Of a stretch of DNA of 64,000 nucleotides, positions 1 through 10,869 are shown in pieces (within the stretch, counting starts at the first letter, position 1; every line of letters starts with the position of its first letter). Source of the stretch: Euwallacea fornicatus. Its lineage: Eukaryota; Arthropoda; Insecta; Coleoptera; Curculionidae. Both the position numbers and the translations under genes were made by a program. The DNA is taken from NCBI RefSeq assembly GCF_040115645.1, contig NW_027096114.1, forward strand, positions 1 to 64,000, written 5' to 3'. The notes beneath the pieces are model-generated. The model saw only the letters and a list, made by a program, of their open reading frames with translations. It was not told the origin of the DNA and searched no databases.

Positions 1-495
1 TTTCTACTACGAGTTGGATAGAGAACCTTGATTTATTATTTCCGTCTGCAATGTCTGTTGGTTCATTTCTAGTTGTTTAATAAGATTATCGTACCTTTCT
101 CCATCCGATGCGTCTAAATTTCCCGATATCGCCTTAAATATTGACCCTAATGCGTTTACTAGTCCGCGCTTCTTTCTTGGTGTGTGAGGAATGATCTCGC
201 TCAACTTTCTTTCAACTCTCTCTCGGATAAATCTTAGCATTTCTAAGGAATTCCGATTCTAACAGAGTATTTTTCATACTGTGTAGTCACATTTAAGTAT
301 GTTGAGACGTTTGTAGTTCGTTCGCGCAATGCTTTTATTTGGTTTATTATAGGGTCTAACTCGTAATAGTGAATCAAGATGTAAGTGTGGTGTATAACCT
401 TGGTTTTCCCTATTTTAATAGGCATGATACCTGGGTTGTCTGTTATTTCACGGATTTCGATGACTTCTGGCGCTCCCAGCACATATGTACAGATA
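1..495 (-). pseudogene. env: env exon fragment of element A, frameshifted
   Basis: This is the N-terminal part of the env main exon, starting at the predicted splice acceptor (exon begins at 495). It is partial because it runs off the window. Compared with env of element B it lacks one T in a TTT run near 250 and one C in a CC pair near 10. The reading frame therefore breaks around 241 and again meets a stop at 4-6. The basic cleavage motif RKKR followed by the GLVNALGS fusion-peptide start is still recognisable around 160-190. Family role: fusion-type envelope glycoprotein. Both defects lie within 250 bp of the sequence end, so they may be sequencing errors rather than real mutations. Confidence 0.85.
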
Positions 496-577
496 CTGAA
501 AGATAATTACAAAACTATATGTATGCATATATATGTTTAACTATCATTCTAATATTTAAGTATTTATACTACTTAAT

Positions 578-3500
578 CTATTCGTCCTTGCGAAAACTAT
601 ACCTATTCCTAAATGGGCGTTTGAGATTGTCCATGTGAACCTTTCCCTGGTTTGTTGTCGAAACCGTTTTTCGGTTTGGATTTACAGTTTCAATTTTTGT
701 CGGATTCTGGAAGGTGTTGCCTAATTTACTTCTCGAATGTCTCGCTACGTATGCCTGGGTGTCAGGTTTAAAAATAGTAGGTTCATCCCTATTCTCGTTT
801 AATTTTTCTGTTCTTTTTTCCTTTTCTTCCATCAGGGATTGATTCAACTTTGAATATAATGCCTTAGTTCGGTCCTTGTGCTCAGCCACGTAATTTGTCA
901 TTAATACTTGATCCAGGCTTATATTAAAAGGATCTTCTTTGCTAATGTGTCCACTAATGACGTCAATAGGTTTAAAATTTGTCGTGGAATGTATTGTATG
1001 ATTGTACGCTAATATTGCGTACTTTATTTTCCTTGCTATGGGCGTCTCTCGTTGGCCTTGGTTGTCCAAAAGTCTTACATGCTCCGTTAGGGTTGAATGT
1101 AGTCGTTCCACCATTCCATTGGATTGGGGATGGTCAGGTGAACAGAAATGAATATTAATTTTGTGAAGTTGCAATAGTTCCGTTATAACTGCGTTTTTGA
1201 ATTCTGTCCCGTTATCTACAATTACTTGTGTTGGGATGCCATGATGGGAAAAGAACAGAACTAGGTTGTCCGCTATCTCTGAAGCCGCTAAAGAGTTTAG
1301 TTGGTACGCCTGTGCGTATTTAGAAAAGCTGTCGATTATCGTTAAAAATTTGGCTTTCTCTAAAGTGTACGTATCTAAATGTATGATTTCGAATGGTTTG
1401 GTCGCTGTTGGGGTGATATTCATTTTCATTTTGATGGGGTTTCGTGCATATTTGCTTCGTTGGCATACCTCGCATTGATTGATATACGTTTGGATAGAAT
1501 TCCTGATGTTTGGCCAGTAATATTTTCCTTTAATTCTTTGCTCCGTTTCTTCAATACCTCGATGGTTCGTTTTCCCCTCGTGGTAAGCTTGAATTAATTC
1601 TGGTATCTCGCTTTCTTCCGTTACGTCAATCAATTTGATCATGCATCTCTTAAATTTTAAGGATGGCCATTTGAAATTTTGTCTAATAACTTCACTGAAT
1701 TGCAGGTACATATCAGGTTCTTCGAAGTAGAGACAGTGCAGTTTTTGGGGGTCTACATATTCCGTTATAAATTTCATTACATCATATTCAAAGTTGTTTT
1801 TTGACAGTTGTACGATAAATCTCCTCTTCTTCCCGAATAATACAACTTTTTTCGTTTTGGCTGGTGAATGGAACACTCGAGATATTATTACCTGGTTCGC
1901 GCCATAATTAACAGCTGTTTCTTGGATTGGTATGCCGACCACAGGATTTTGTTCGGCGTTAGAATGTGCGGTATTTCCGTCGTCAGGTTCATGGCCTTCC
2001 TGTGTTGGTCCAAGCATTTGACCTTCTATCCTATCTAGGTCAGGTTGTGCTGCCATTGAAAGTCGATCCAAGTCATCTGGTTGGGTGTCGCTTGTCTCTC
2101 TATTATTTTCCTTGACGTTCCGATTTTGAAACGAGTCGTTAAATTCCTCCATGTACTTTACTAAACTATCGAAATTATCTGTTTCCTTAGTGTGTAGTTC
2201 AATCCGGCTAAGTGCATCGGCATTGGTATTCGCTTTTCCCTTCTTATAAATAATTTCGTATTCATATTCCTCTAGTTTAATGCGCCACCTAAGGAGTTTT
2301 GAGGATGGATCTTTTAAATTGAATAACCATTGGAGTGGCTTGTGGTCCGTGATGATTCGGAATTTCCTACCAAACAAATACGGTCGGAAATATTTGGTAG
2401 CCCATACCAGACATAGACATTCCTTTTCTATGGTGGAATAGTTCTGCTCCGAATCATTTAGCGTCCTTGAGGCGTATGCCACTGGTAGGTCTTGACCTAT
2501 GGGGCCTTGCGACAAAACGGCACCCAGGGCCACGTTGCTTGCGTCACACGTGAGATTGAACGGTTTACTCAGATCTGGATATTGCAGAATCGGCTCGTTC
2601 ATTAATATTTCCTTGCATGTTTCGAAGCAATCTAAAAACTCTTTAGTGTGTTCGATCTTTACTCCTTTTTTGAGACATCTTGTTAGAGGTTTCGTCAATT
2701 TTGCGAAATTATTTATGAACTTTCTATAATAACCTAGAAGCCCTAGGAATCCTTTTATCTGTTTTGTGGTGGTAGGTATGGGGTATCGTCTAATCGCCTT
2801 AACTTTATCTGGGTTTGGTTTTACCCCCTCTGGCGTCACCACATGTCCCAAATATGCGACTTCTCTTCTTAAAAATTCGCTCTTATCGAGCTGGATCTTA
2901 AAATTGGATTCCCTTAATCTTTTGAATACGGACCTGAGACGTTCTAAGTGTTCCTGCAGTGAGGTAGAAAATATGATTATATCATCTAAATACACGAGAC
3001 ACTTTTCATTTTGAATGCCCCTCAAGATGTTGTCCATAACTCTCTGGAATGTTGCAGGGGCGTTTTTCAAGCCGAAAGGCATCCTCGTATACTCGAAGTG
3101 CCCGTGTTCCGTGCTGAAAGCTGTTTTTTCTATATCACTGTCTTCCATCTCAATCTGATGGAATCCACTAGCCAAGTCTAGGGTGCTGAAATATTGACAT
3201 TTCCCTAACTTGTCTAGCAGATCAGAGATGTTGGGAAGAGGATATTTGTCGTCGATGGTCTTTTCGTTGAGCTTCCTGAAATCTACGCAAACTCTCCACT
3301 TCTGTTTGCCCGACGCGTCTTGTTTTTTCGGCACCACCCAAATTGGGGCCGACCATGGCGAGTTACTTGGTCTTATTATGTTTTGCTCTAGCATCTTTCC
3401 TATCTGATTTTCTACCTCCTGTTTGTGTACGAACGGATACCTATACGTTTTTGCGTATACAGGCTGTTCGTCCAGGGTTTTAATAGAATGCCTTATTTTG

Positions 3501-4447
3501 CTAGTGAACGTAAGGGGTTCACCCTCTTGGTAAAAAATATCTGCGAATTCATTGCATAAGTTTAAAATGCTTTGTTTCTCCTCTGTATTCAAGTGTTCGG
3601 TTCGAACTTGGGAGCAAACAAATTTTCTTTTTAATTCTAAATCTACATTAAAATGGTTTATCTCGAATTTGGCCAGGTCGTCATACGAGTTATCATATTT
3701 TTCCACCTCAAATGGTTCCGACAGGTCCAGGGTGATAGGCTCACATGAATTATTAGTAACTGTGGTAAGCGCTTCACCGTTTCTAGCTGTCGATATCGAA
3801 TTGGGGATTTCGCAATTATTTAGTTTCTGATATGGTATGACTATACTACCCTCCTTAATACTAGTTCTTATTCTAATGACTTGCTCAGTACGAGGGCTCA
3901 CCGTGACATTATTCACCTGATTTTTCGTTTTGTAGAATTTTAGCGGTATTTTGGCATGAGGTGTGGTTAGAAATCCATGATTATAATCGATTTTGGCTTG
4001 TAAAATTCTTAAGTTATCTATTCCAATTAATCCGTCAAATATATTGTGGAACTTAAAAAGGTAAAATTTCATATGCGTATTTCTTGGTAAATTGAATAGT
4101 TTTGAAGCTGGTATATCTCCACTATATCGATGAGCTGACTGCTGAAATATAGTGGATACAATGAATGGATCTTCTTTAATGTAATTTTTAAAATATTTAT
4201 TAGCCAAGTCCGGATTAATAAAAGATTTCGTTGAACCGCTATCAATTAAGAATTTCAAATCGTTCTCAGGGAATGTCACGTACGATAGCTCGCTCGTGCT
4301 AATATTGTTTACGTGAATTATCTCAGGTGTTACGTTTCGTTGTCGGCCGTGTGCGACATGGGAAAATTTACGTTCACATCCTCTGTTGAAGAATTTGCTG
4401 ACATTGCATTTATCGCATACTGGTCGCTTTGCGACGGATGTTCCCAT
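578..4447 (-). CDS. pol: Pol polyprotein of element A (protease, RT, RNase H, integrase)
   Basis: A 1289-codon open frame, identical in translation to pol of element B. Seen in order: aspartic protease LIDSGS (Asp69); reverse transcriptase with LDLASGF (Asp424) and YLDD (486-489); RNase H with Asp635, Glu674, Asp701 and Asp744; integrase with a His956/His962/Cys992/Cys995 zinc motif and catalytic Asp1025, Asp1078 and Glu1114 (D,D35E). It overlaps gag by 118 bp in the -1 frame. The Met at 4447 is probably not used, because the A_AAT_TTT heptamer at 4363-4369 would feed ribosomes from gag into this frame. All catalytic residues are present, so the copy looks coding-competent despite the broken env next to it. 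Confidence 0.95.
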   Translation of the reverse strand: MGTSVAKRPVCDKCNVSKFFNRGCERKFSHVAHGRQRNVTPEIIHVNNISTSELSYVTFPENDLKFLIDSGSTKSFINPDLANKYFKNYIKEDPFIVSTIFQQSAHRYSGDIPASKLFNLPRNTHMKFYLFKFHNIFDGLIGIDNLRILQAKIDYNHGFLTTPHAKIPLKFYKTKNQVNNVTVSPRTEQVIRIRTSIKEGSIVIPYQKLNNCEIPNSISTARNGEALTTVTNNSCEPITLDLSEPFEVEKYDNSYDDLAKFEINHFNVDLELKRKFVCSQVRTEHLNTEEKQSILNLCNEFADIFYQEGEPLTFTSKIRHSIKTLDEQPVYAKTYRYPFVHKQEVENQIGKMLEQNIIRPSNSPWSAPIWVVPKKQDASGKQKWRVCVDFRKLNEKTIDDKYPLPNISDLLDKLGKCQYFSTLDLASGFHQIEMEDSDIEKTAFSTEHGHFEYTRMPFGLKNAPATFQRVMDNILRGIQNEKCLVYLDDIIIFSTSLQEHLERLRSVFKRLRESNFKIQLDKSEFLRREVAYLGHVVTPEGVKPNPDKVKAIRRYPIPTTTKQIKGFLGLLGYYRKFINNFAKLTKPLTRCLKKGVKIEHTKEFLDCFETCKEILMNEPILQYPDLSKPFNLTCDASNVALGAVLSQGPIGQDLPVAYASRTLNDSEQNYSTIEKECLCLVWATKYFRPYLFGRKFRIITDHKPLQWLFNLKDPSSKLLRWRIKLEEYEYEIIYKKGKANTNADALSRIELHTKETDNFDSLVKYMEEFNDSFQNRNVKENNRETSDTQPDDLDRLSMAAQPDLDRIEGQMLGPTQEGHEPDDGNTAHSNAEQNPVVGIPIQETAVNYGANQVIISRVFHSPAKTKKVVLFGKKRRFIVQLSKNNFEYDVMKFITEYVDPQKLHCLYFEEPDMYLQFSEVIRQNFKWPSLKFKRCMIKLIDVTEESEIPELIQAYHEGKTNHRGIEETEQRIKGKYYWPNIRNSIQTYINQCEVCQRSKYARNPIKMKMNITPTATKPFEIIHLDTYTLEKAKFLTIIDSFSKYAQAYQLNSLAASEIADNLVLFFSHHGIPTQVIVDNGTEFKNAVITELLQLHKINIHFCSPDHPQSNGMVERLHSTLTEHVRLLDNQGQRETPIARKIKYAILAYNHTIHSTTNFKPIDVISGHISKEDPFNISLDQVLMTNYVAEHKDRTKALYSKLNQSLMEEKEKRTEKLNENRDEPTIFKPDTQAYVARHSRSKLGNTFQNPTKIETVNPNRKTVSTTNQGKVHMDNLKRPFRNRYSFRKDE

Positions 4448-5661
4448 GCGGGTTTCTGATTACTGTGAGGCGTATAATTTCCAATGTCGTTCTCGGTATT
4501 ATTAAATTCCTCAGTGGTATGATATAATTCTTCTACAGTAATATTTGGGTTCTGATTATGATTGAACCTATTAAAATTTCTAAAATTTTGGTTTGACTGG
4601 GGCTTGAATGATCTTGAAGTATTTCGTGTAGATATACTCATAGGAACGGGTTTCGGAAGGGGTCTATTTTGATTAGGCCTGAAAACATTCGTATTGGGCC
4701 CTTGCCCAAAATTTCGGGGATTGTGAGAATATTGCTGACTTTGTGAATTGTTCTGCCTAAAAGGGGATGAATGCTGGTTTTGGAAATTATTTGAATTAAA
4801 AGGAGATACTTGTTGGCTTTGAAAACTATTAGGTTTGAAAGGGGATGCTGGAAACGACGCAAACGAATTATTGGCGTTGAAAGAATTATAATGTGGCTTT
4901 CGGAATTGTTGATTTTGTGTTCTTTGCATGAATGGTCTTGGAGAATTTTGGGGTCTTGTGTTGGATTGGAAATAGCGTATATTATCCTCCTCGTTTACGA
5001 ATTGCAGAGCCGTTGGGAGATCAGGAGGGCGCATACATCTGATTGTAGTGCCCAGGGGCTCCTTGAGCCCTGATAAAAAGGTTTTCAACGCTAATTCGTT
5101 GTATAAATTTCGTTTTAAATTTTTCGCGTGCTCTGTTGCTTCGTGCGTATTGACATACGAGCATAAAAGATTCAATAGGTGAAGGACTCGGTCATAAAAT
5201 TGATTTGGGCCCTCGGAGTTTTGCTGACGGAGCATGACTAAATCTCTGTTTAGACAGGCCTCGTCTCTCTGGTCTGCAAAATGTCGACTTAAAATTCGCT
5301 TTAATTCGGCCCATGTGGTTACGTTTTGCGTACCCAAAACCAATTTTGCATTTCCGGTCAGCTTCCCGATAATACAATTCAACAAGTACACGTTTTGGAA
5401 GTGGTTAGGTTGTTGGGGCAGATAAAATGAGTCAATAACCGAATCACAAACTGCCAAATACCTCCCTAAATCATTCGGATTACCATCGAATTCTGGAATG
5501 CATTTTATATATTCTGCCTTGAATTCGGCCATTTTAACAAGAAAAGTATTATTAGGAGAGTGTGATTTGGGGTTTTTAGGAATATCGGGGTCGAAGTCAG
5601 TTAAAGGTTCCTTAATATTAAGGGTTTCTAATTGATCCAATAATTGATCCACGCTAGACAT
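4330..5661 (-). CDS. gag: Gag structural protein of element A
   Basis: A 443-codon frame starting at the ATG at 5661; an open codon just upstream is TTG and is not the start. It matches gag of element B. Residues ~45-230 form a retrotransposon capsid-like region containing EFDGNP. Residues ~230-370 are rich in Asn, Gln, Phe and Pro, with repeated SPF motifs. No CCHC zinc knuckle is present, which is usual for errantivirus Gag. It ends 118 bp inside the pol frame. Gag would assemble the cytoplasmic particle that packages element RNA. Confidence 0.92.
   Translation of the reverse strand: MSSVDQLLDQLETLNIKEPLTDFDPDIPKNPKSHSPNNTFLVKMAEFKAEYIKCIPEFDGNPNDLGRYLAVCDSVIDSFYLPQQPNHFQNVYLLNCIIGKLTGNAKLVLGTQNVTTWAELKRILSRHFADQRDEACLNRDLVMLRQQNSEGPNQFYDRVLHLLNLLCSYVNTHEATEHAKNLKRNLYNELALKTFLSGLKEPLGTTIRCMRPPDLPTALQFVNEEDNIRYFQSNTRPQNSPRPFMQRTQNQQFRKPHYNSFNANNSFASFPASPFKPNSFQSQQVSPFNSNNFQNQHSSPFRQNNSQSQQYSHNPRNFGQGPNTNVFRPNQNRPLPKPVPMSISTRNTSRSFKPQSNQNFRNFNRFNHNQNPNITVEELYHTTEEFNNTENDIGNYTPHSNQKPAWEHPSQSDQYAINAMSANSSTEDVNVNFPMSHTADNET
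4363..4369 (-). promoter_or_regulatory. -1 ribosomal frameshift heptamer, gag-pol (element A)
   Basis: The minus strand reads A AAT TTT in the gag frame, fitting the X_XXY_YYZ rule. After a -1 slip, translation continues as KFSHVAHGR in pol. It sits in the gag-pol overlap. Confidence 0.8.
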
Positions 5662-5900
5662 CAACTTATCAATTGCACTTACAATAATACAGCGGTGCTT
5701 CTCAGGAACATTACTGTCAGGTAGACTCTTGGGTCAGCGATGCTTGTCTGGCTCTCAAGAAGTACTGGTGTCTGCAGGGCTGCTCCAACTTCTTTTTCTT
5801 TCTTCTTTTTTTTCTTTCTCCTTGGTTCGGAAGTTCGCGGTTAGTTCGTTGTCGATTGATTCGAAAACAAGCCCGAAAACTTATCCGTTACGACTGCGCC
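5662..5900 (-). promoter_or_regulatory. Leader of element A: primer site, mini-uORF and splice donor
   Basis: The leader starts with a primer-binding site (5884-5901, TGGCGCAGTCG then diverging) and continues into a purine-rich stretch. The first AUG after the primer site is at 5711 and opens a 10-codon ORF whose stop codon lies inside a GTAAGT donor (minus strand, starting at 5682). Gag begins 17 nt after that stop. The motif GCGATGCTTGTCT (plus strand, 5737-5749) recurs in the leader of element C. This matches the element B leader. Confidence 0.8.
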
Positions 5901-6097
5901 AATTATATTTTCACAACCACGGGAGACGTTTTTAAAAACAATTTATTTCACAAATCTTACAAAAAATATCTTAAAGTAACTACTAGGTACTGGCTTCGAC
6001 CACAATAACGCCGCATACAGCCTCGCTATTCTATTTATAATAAAATAATTCAGAGTCAGCATTTATTCCCTGTGTCGTGGAATCCCGCATGGTAACT
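5901..6097 (-). repeat. 5' LTR of element A (197 bp)
   Basis: On the minus strand it begins AGTTACC and ends TATAATT. It appears identical to both LTRs of element B. A TATAAATAG box lies at 6031-6039. The outer side abuts CGCC (6098-6101), then satellite. Confidence 0.95.
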
Positions 6098-8539
6098 CGC
6101 CAAATTGTACGATTTGGCCAAAAAGTGCCGCTTCTAGTAGAGCCAAATTGACGATTTGCCGTTTAAGGCCTTATTATGCTTATTTTGCCAAAAGGAGACG
6201 ATTTGAACAAAATTGGTTGTAGCGTTTGCGAGATATCGCCAAATTGTACGATTTGGCCAAAAAGTGCCGCTTCTATTAGAGCCAAATTGACGATTTGCCG
6301 TTTAAGGCCTTATTATGCTTATTTTGCCAAAAGGAGACGATTTGAACAAAATTGCTTGTAGCGTTTGCGAGATATCGCCAAATCATAAGATTTGGCCAAA
6401 AAGTGCCGCTTCTATTAGAGCCAAATTGACGATTTGATGTTTAAGGCCTTATTATGCTTATTTTGCCAAAAGGAGACGATTTGAACAAAATTGCTTGTAG
6501 CGTTTGCGAGATATCGCCAATTTGTACGATTTGGCCAAAAAGTGCCGCTTCTATTAGAGCCAAATTGACGATTTGCCGTTTAAGGCCTTATTATGCTTAT
6601 TTTGCCAAAAGGAGACGATTTGAACAAAATTGGTTGTAGCGTTTGCGAGATATCGCCAAATCATAAGATTTGGCCAAAAAGTGCCGCTTCTATTAGAGCC
6701 AAATTGACGATTTGCCGTTTAAGGCCTTATTTTGCTTATTTTGCCAAAAGGAGACGATTTGAACAAAATTGCTTGTAGCGTTTGCGAGATATCGCCAAAT
6801 CATAAGATTTGGCCAAAAAGTGCCGCTTCTATTAGAGCCAAATTGACGATTTGATGTTTAAGGCCTTATTATGCTTATTTTGCCAAAAGGAGACGATTTG
6901 AACAAAATTGCTTGTAGCGTTTGCGAGATATCGCCAAATCATAAGATTTGGCCAAAAAGTGCCGTTTCTATTAGAGCCAAATTGACGATTTGCCGTTTAA
7001 GGCCTTATTATGCTTATTTTGCCAAAAGGAGACGATTTGAACAAAATTGCTTGTAGCGTTTGCGAGATATCGCCAAATCATAAGATTTGGCCAAAAAGTG
7101 CCGCTTCTATTAGAGCCAAATTGACGATTTGCCGTTTAAGGCCTTATTATGCTTATTTTGCCAAAAGGAGACGATTTGAACAAAATTGCTTGTAGCGTTT
7201 GCGAGATATCGCCAAATTGTACGATTTGGCCAAAAAGTGCCGCTTCTATTAGAGCCAAATTGACGATTTGCCGTTTAAGGCCTTATTATGCTTATTTTGC
7301 CAAAAGGAGACGATTTGAACAAAATTGGTTGTAGCGTTTGCGAGATATCGCCAAATCATAAGATTTGGCCAAAAAGTGCCGCTTCTATTAGAGCCAAATT
7401 GACGATTTGCCGTTTAAGGCCTTATTATGCTTATTTTGCCAAAAGGAGACGATTTGAACAAAATTGGTTATAGCGTTTGCGAGATATCGCCAAATCATAG
7501 GATTTGCCCAAAAAGTGCCGCTTCTATTAGAGCCAAATTGACGATTTGCCGTTTAAGGCCTTATTATGCTTATTTTGCCAAAAGGAGACGATTTGAACAA
7601 AATTGGTTATAGCGTTTGCGAGATATCGCCAAATCATAGGATTTGCCCAAAAAGTGCCGCTTCTATTAGAGCCAAATTGACGATTTGCCGTTTAAGGCCT
7701 TATTATGCTTATTTTGCCAAAAGGAGACGATTTGAACAAAATTGGTTGTAGCGTTTGCGAGATATCGCCAAATCATAAGATTTGGCCAAAAAGTGCCGCT
7801 TCTATTAGAGCCAAATTGACGATTTGCCGTTTAAGGCCTTATTATGCTTCTTTTGCCCAAAGGAGACGATTTGAACAAAATTGGTTGTAGCGTTTGCGAG
7901 ATATCGCCAAATCATAAGATTTGGCCAAAAAGTGCCGCTTCTATTAGAGCCAAATTGACGATTTGATGTTTAAGGCCTTATTATGCTTATTTTGCCAAAA
8001 GGAGACGATTTGAACAAAATTGCTTGTAGCGTTTGCGAGATATCGCCAAATCATAAGATTTGGCCAAAAAGTGCCGTTTCTATTAGAGCCAAATTGACGA
8101 TTTGCCGTTTAAGGCCTTATTATGCTTATTTTGCCAAAAGGAGACGATTTGAACAAAATTGCTTGTAGCGTTTGCGAGATATCGCCAAATCATAAGATTT
8201 GGCCAAAAAGTGCCGCTTCTATTAGAGCCAAATTGACGATTTGCCGTTTAAGGCCTTATTATGCTTATTTTGCCAAAAGGAGACGATTTGAACAAAATTG
8301 GTTGTAGCGTTTGCGAGATATCGCCAAATTGTACGATTTGGCCAAAAAGTGCCGCTTCTATTAGAGCCAAATTGACGATTTGCCGTTTAAGGCCTTATTA
8401 TGCTTATTTTGCCAAAAGGAGACGATTTGAACAAAATTGGTTATAGCGTTTGCGAGATATCGCCAAATCATAGGATTTGCCCAAAAAGTGCCGCTTCTAT
8501 TAGAGCCAAATTGACGATTTGCCGTTTAAGGCCTTATTA

Positions 8540-10869
8540 TGCTTATTTTGCCAAAAGGAGACGATTTGAACAAAATTGGTTGTAGCGTTTGCGAGATATC
8601 GCCAAATCATAAGATTTGGCCAAAAAGTGCCGCTTCTATTAGAGCCAAATTGACGATTTGCCGTTTAAGGCCTTATTATGCTTATTTTGCCAAAAGGAGA
8701 CGATTTGAACAAAATTGGTTGTAGCGTTTGCGAGATATCGCCAAATCATAAGATTTGGCCAAAAAGTGCCACTTCTATTAGAGCCAAATTGACGATTTGC
8801 CGTTTAAGGCCTTATTATGCTTATTTTGCCAAAAGGAGACGATTTGAACAAAATTGGTTGTAGCGTTTGCGAGATATCGCCAAATTGTACGATTTGGCCA
8901 AAAAGTGCCGCTTCTAGTAGAGCCAAATTGACGATTTGCCGTTTAAGGCCTTATTATGCTTATTTTGCCAAAAGGAGACGATTTGAACAAAATTGGTTAT
9001 AGCGTTTGCGAGATATCGCCAAATCATAGGATTTGCCCAAAAAGTGCCGCTTCTATTAGAGCCAAATTGACGATTTGCCGTTTAAGGCCTTATTATGCTT
9101 ATTTTGCCAAAAGGAGACGATTTCAACAAAATTGGTTGTAGCGTTTGCAAGATATCGCCAAATTGTACGATTTGGCCAAAAAGTGCCGCTTCTATTAGAG
9201 CCAAATTGACGATTTGCCTTTTAAGGCCTTATTATGCTTATTTTGCCAAAAGGAGACGATTTGAACAAAATTGGTTATAGCGTTTGCGAGATATCGCCAA
9301 ATCATAGGATTTGCCCAAAAAGTGCCGCTTCTATTAGAGCCAAATTGACGATATGCCGTTTAAGGCCTTATTATGCTTATTTTGCCAAAAGGAGACGATT
9401 TGAACAAAACTGGTTGTAGCGTTTGCGAAATATCGCCAAATCATAAGATTTGGCCAAAAAGTGCCACTTCTATTAGAGCCAAATTGACGATTTGCCGTTT
9501 AAGGCCTTATTATGCTTATTTTGCCAAAAGGAGACGATTTGAACAAAATTGGTTGTAGCGTTTGCGAGATATCGCCAAATCATAAGATTTGGCCAAAAAG
9601 TGCCGCTTCTATTAGAGCCAAATTGACGATTTGCCGTTTAAGGCCTTATTATGCTTATTTTGCCAAAAGGAGACGATTTGAACAAAATTGCTTGTAGCGT
9701 TTGCGAGATATCGCCAAATCATAAGATTTGGCCAAAAAGTGCCACTTCTATTAGAGCCAAATTGACGATTTGCCGTTTAAGGCCTTATTATGCTTATTTT
9801 GCCAAAAGGAGACGATTTGAACAAAATTGGTTGTAGCGTTTGCGAGATATCGCCAAATCATAAGATTTGGCCAAAAAGTGCCGCTTCTATTAGAGCCAAA
9901 TTGACGATTTGCCGTTTAAGGCCTTATTATGCTTATTTTGCCAAAAGGAGACGATTTGAACAAAATTGGTTGTAGCGTTTGCGAGATATCGCCAAATCAT
10001 AAGATTTGGCCAAAAAGTGCCACTTCTATTAGAGCCAAATTGACGATTTGCCGTTTAAGGCCTTATTATGCTTATTTTGCCAAAAGGAGACGATTTGAAC
10101 AAAATTGGTTGTAGCGTTTGCGAGATATCGCCAAATCATAAGATTTGGCCAAAAAGTGCCACTTCTATTAGAGCCAAATTGACGATTTGCCGTTTAAGGC
10201 CTTATTATGCTTATTTTGCCAAAAGGAGACGATTTGAACAAAATTGGTTGTAGCGTTTGCGAGATATCGCCAAATTGTACGATTTGGCCAAAAAGTGCCG
10301 CTTCTAGTAGAGCCAAATTGACGATTTGCCGTTTAAGGCCTTATTATGCTTATTTTGCCAAAAGGAGACGATTTGAACAAAATTGGTTGAAGTGTTGGCG
10401 AAATAACGCCAAATCGTGGTTTTCGGGCAATTTCCGACGAAACACGCCGATTTCACGGATTTGACTATTTTTAAGCTCAGTATTGTTAAGAATGACGGAA
10501 ATAGCACGAAATCGTACGATTTACACGATTTGGTCAAAAAGTGCCGCTTCTATTAGAGCCAAATTGACGATTTGCCGTTTAAGGCCTTATTATGCTTATT
10601 TTGCCAAAAGGAGACGATTTGAACAAAATTGGTTGTAGCGTTTGCGAGATATCGCCAAATTGTACGATTTGGCCAAAAAGTGCCGCTTCTATTAGAGCCA
10701 AATTGACGATTTGCCGTTTAAGGCCTTATTATGCTTATTTTGCCCAAAGGAGACAATTTGAACAAAATTGGTTGTAGCGTTTGCGAGATATCGCCAATTC
10801 ATAAGATTTGGCCAAAAAGTGCCGCTTCTATTAGAGCCAAATTGACGATTTGCCGTTTAAGGCCTTATT
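8540..10869 (+). repeat. Higher-order block, copy 1 (partner 17169-19359)
   Basis: This block shares a series of private changes with 17169-19359, at an offset of 8629 bp falling to 8490 bp after one monomer is lost. Shared markers include GACGATTTCAAC near 9120/17749, GCGTTTGCAAGATATC near 9145/17774, GATTTGCCTTTTAAGG near 9213/17842, GACGATATGCCG near 9348/17977 and the 246-bp variant at 10304/18794. Confidence 0.88.

Larger units (their letters stand above)
1..6097 (-). mobile_element. Element A: errantivirus-type LTR retrotransposon, cut by the window edge
   Basis: This minus-strand element reads (right to left) 5' LTR 5901-6097, primer site, leader, gag, pol and the first ~490 bp of the env exon. 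The rest of env and the 3' LTR lie outside the window. It belongs to the same family as element B: the gag and pol translations match over their full lengths, and the right flank is the same satellite sequence with the same CGCC target duplicate at 6098-6101. The env part carries two 1-nt deletions relative to B. A is therefore best read as a duplicated copy of the B locus rather than a second insertion. Confidence 0.95.

Noticed and set aside
1..482. Two separate small genes at 7-240 and 243-482
   Set aside because: Together they match one env exon of element B broken by 1-nt deletions.
1266..3830. Plus-strand reading frames of 65-92 codons opposite pol (also opposite pol in B and C)
   Set aside because: They lie antisense to a well-supported pol with all catalytic motifs and show no recognisable product.
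6098..8442. CRISPR-like regular repeats
   Set aside because: The period is 139 bp with the whole unit repeated and no unique spacers; the context is a eukaryotic satellite with LTR elements.
10304..10537. Minus-strand 76-77-codon frames in each 246-bp monomer
   Set aside because: They are by-products of the 107-bp module repeated 17 times; they resemble no known protein and show no coding signature.
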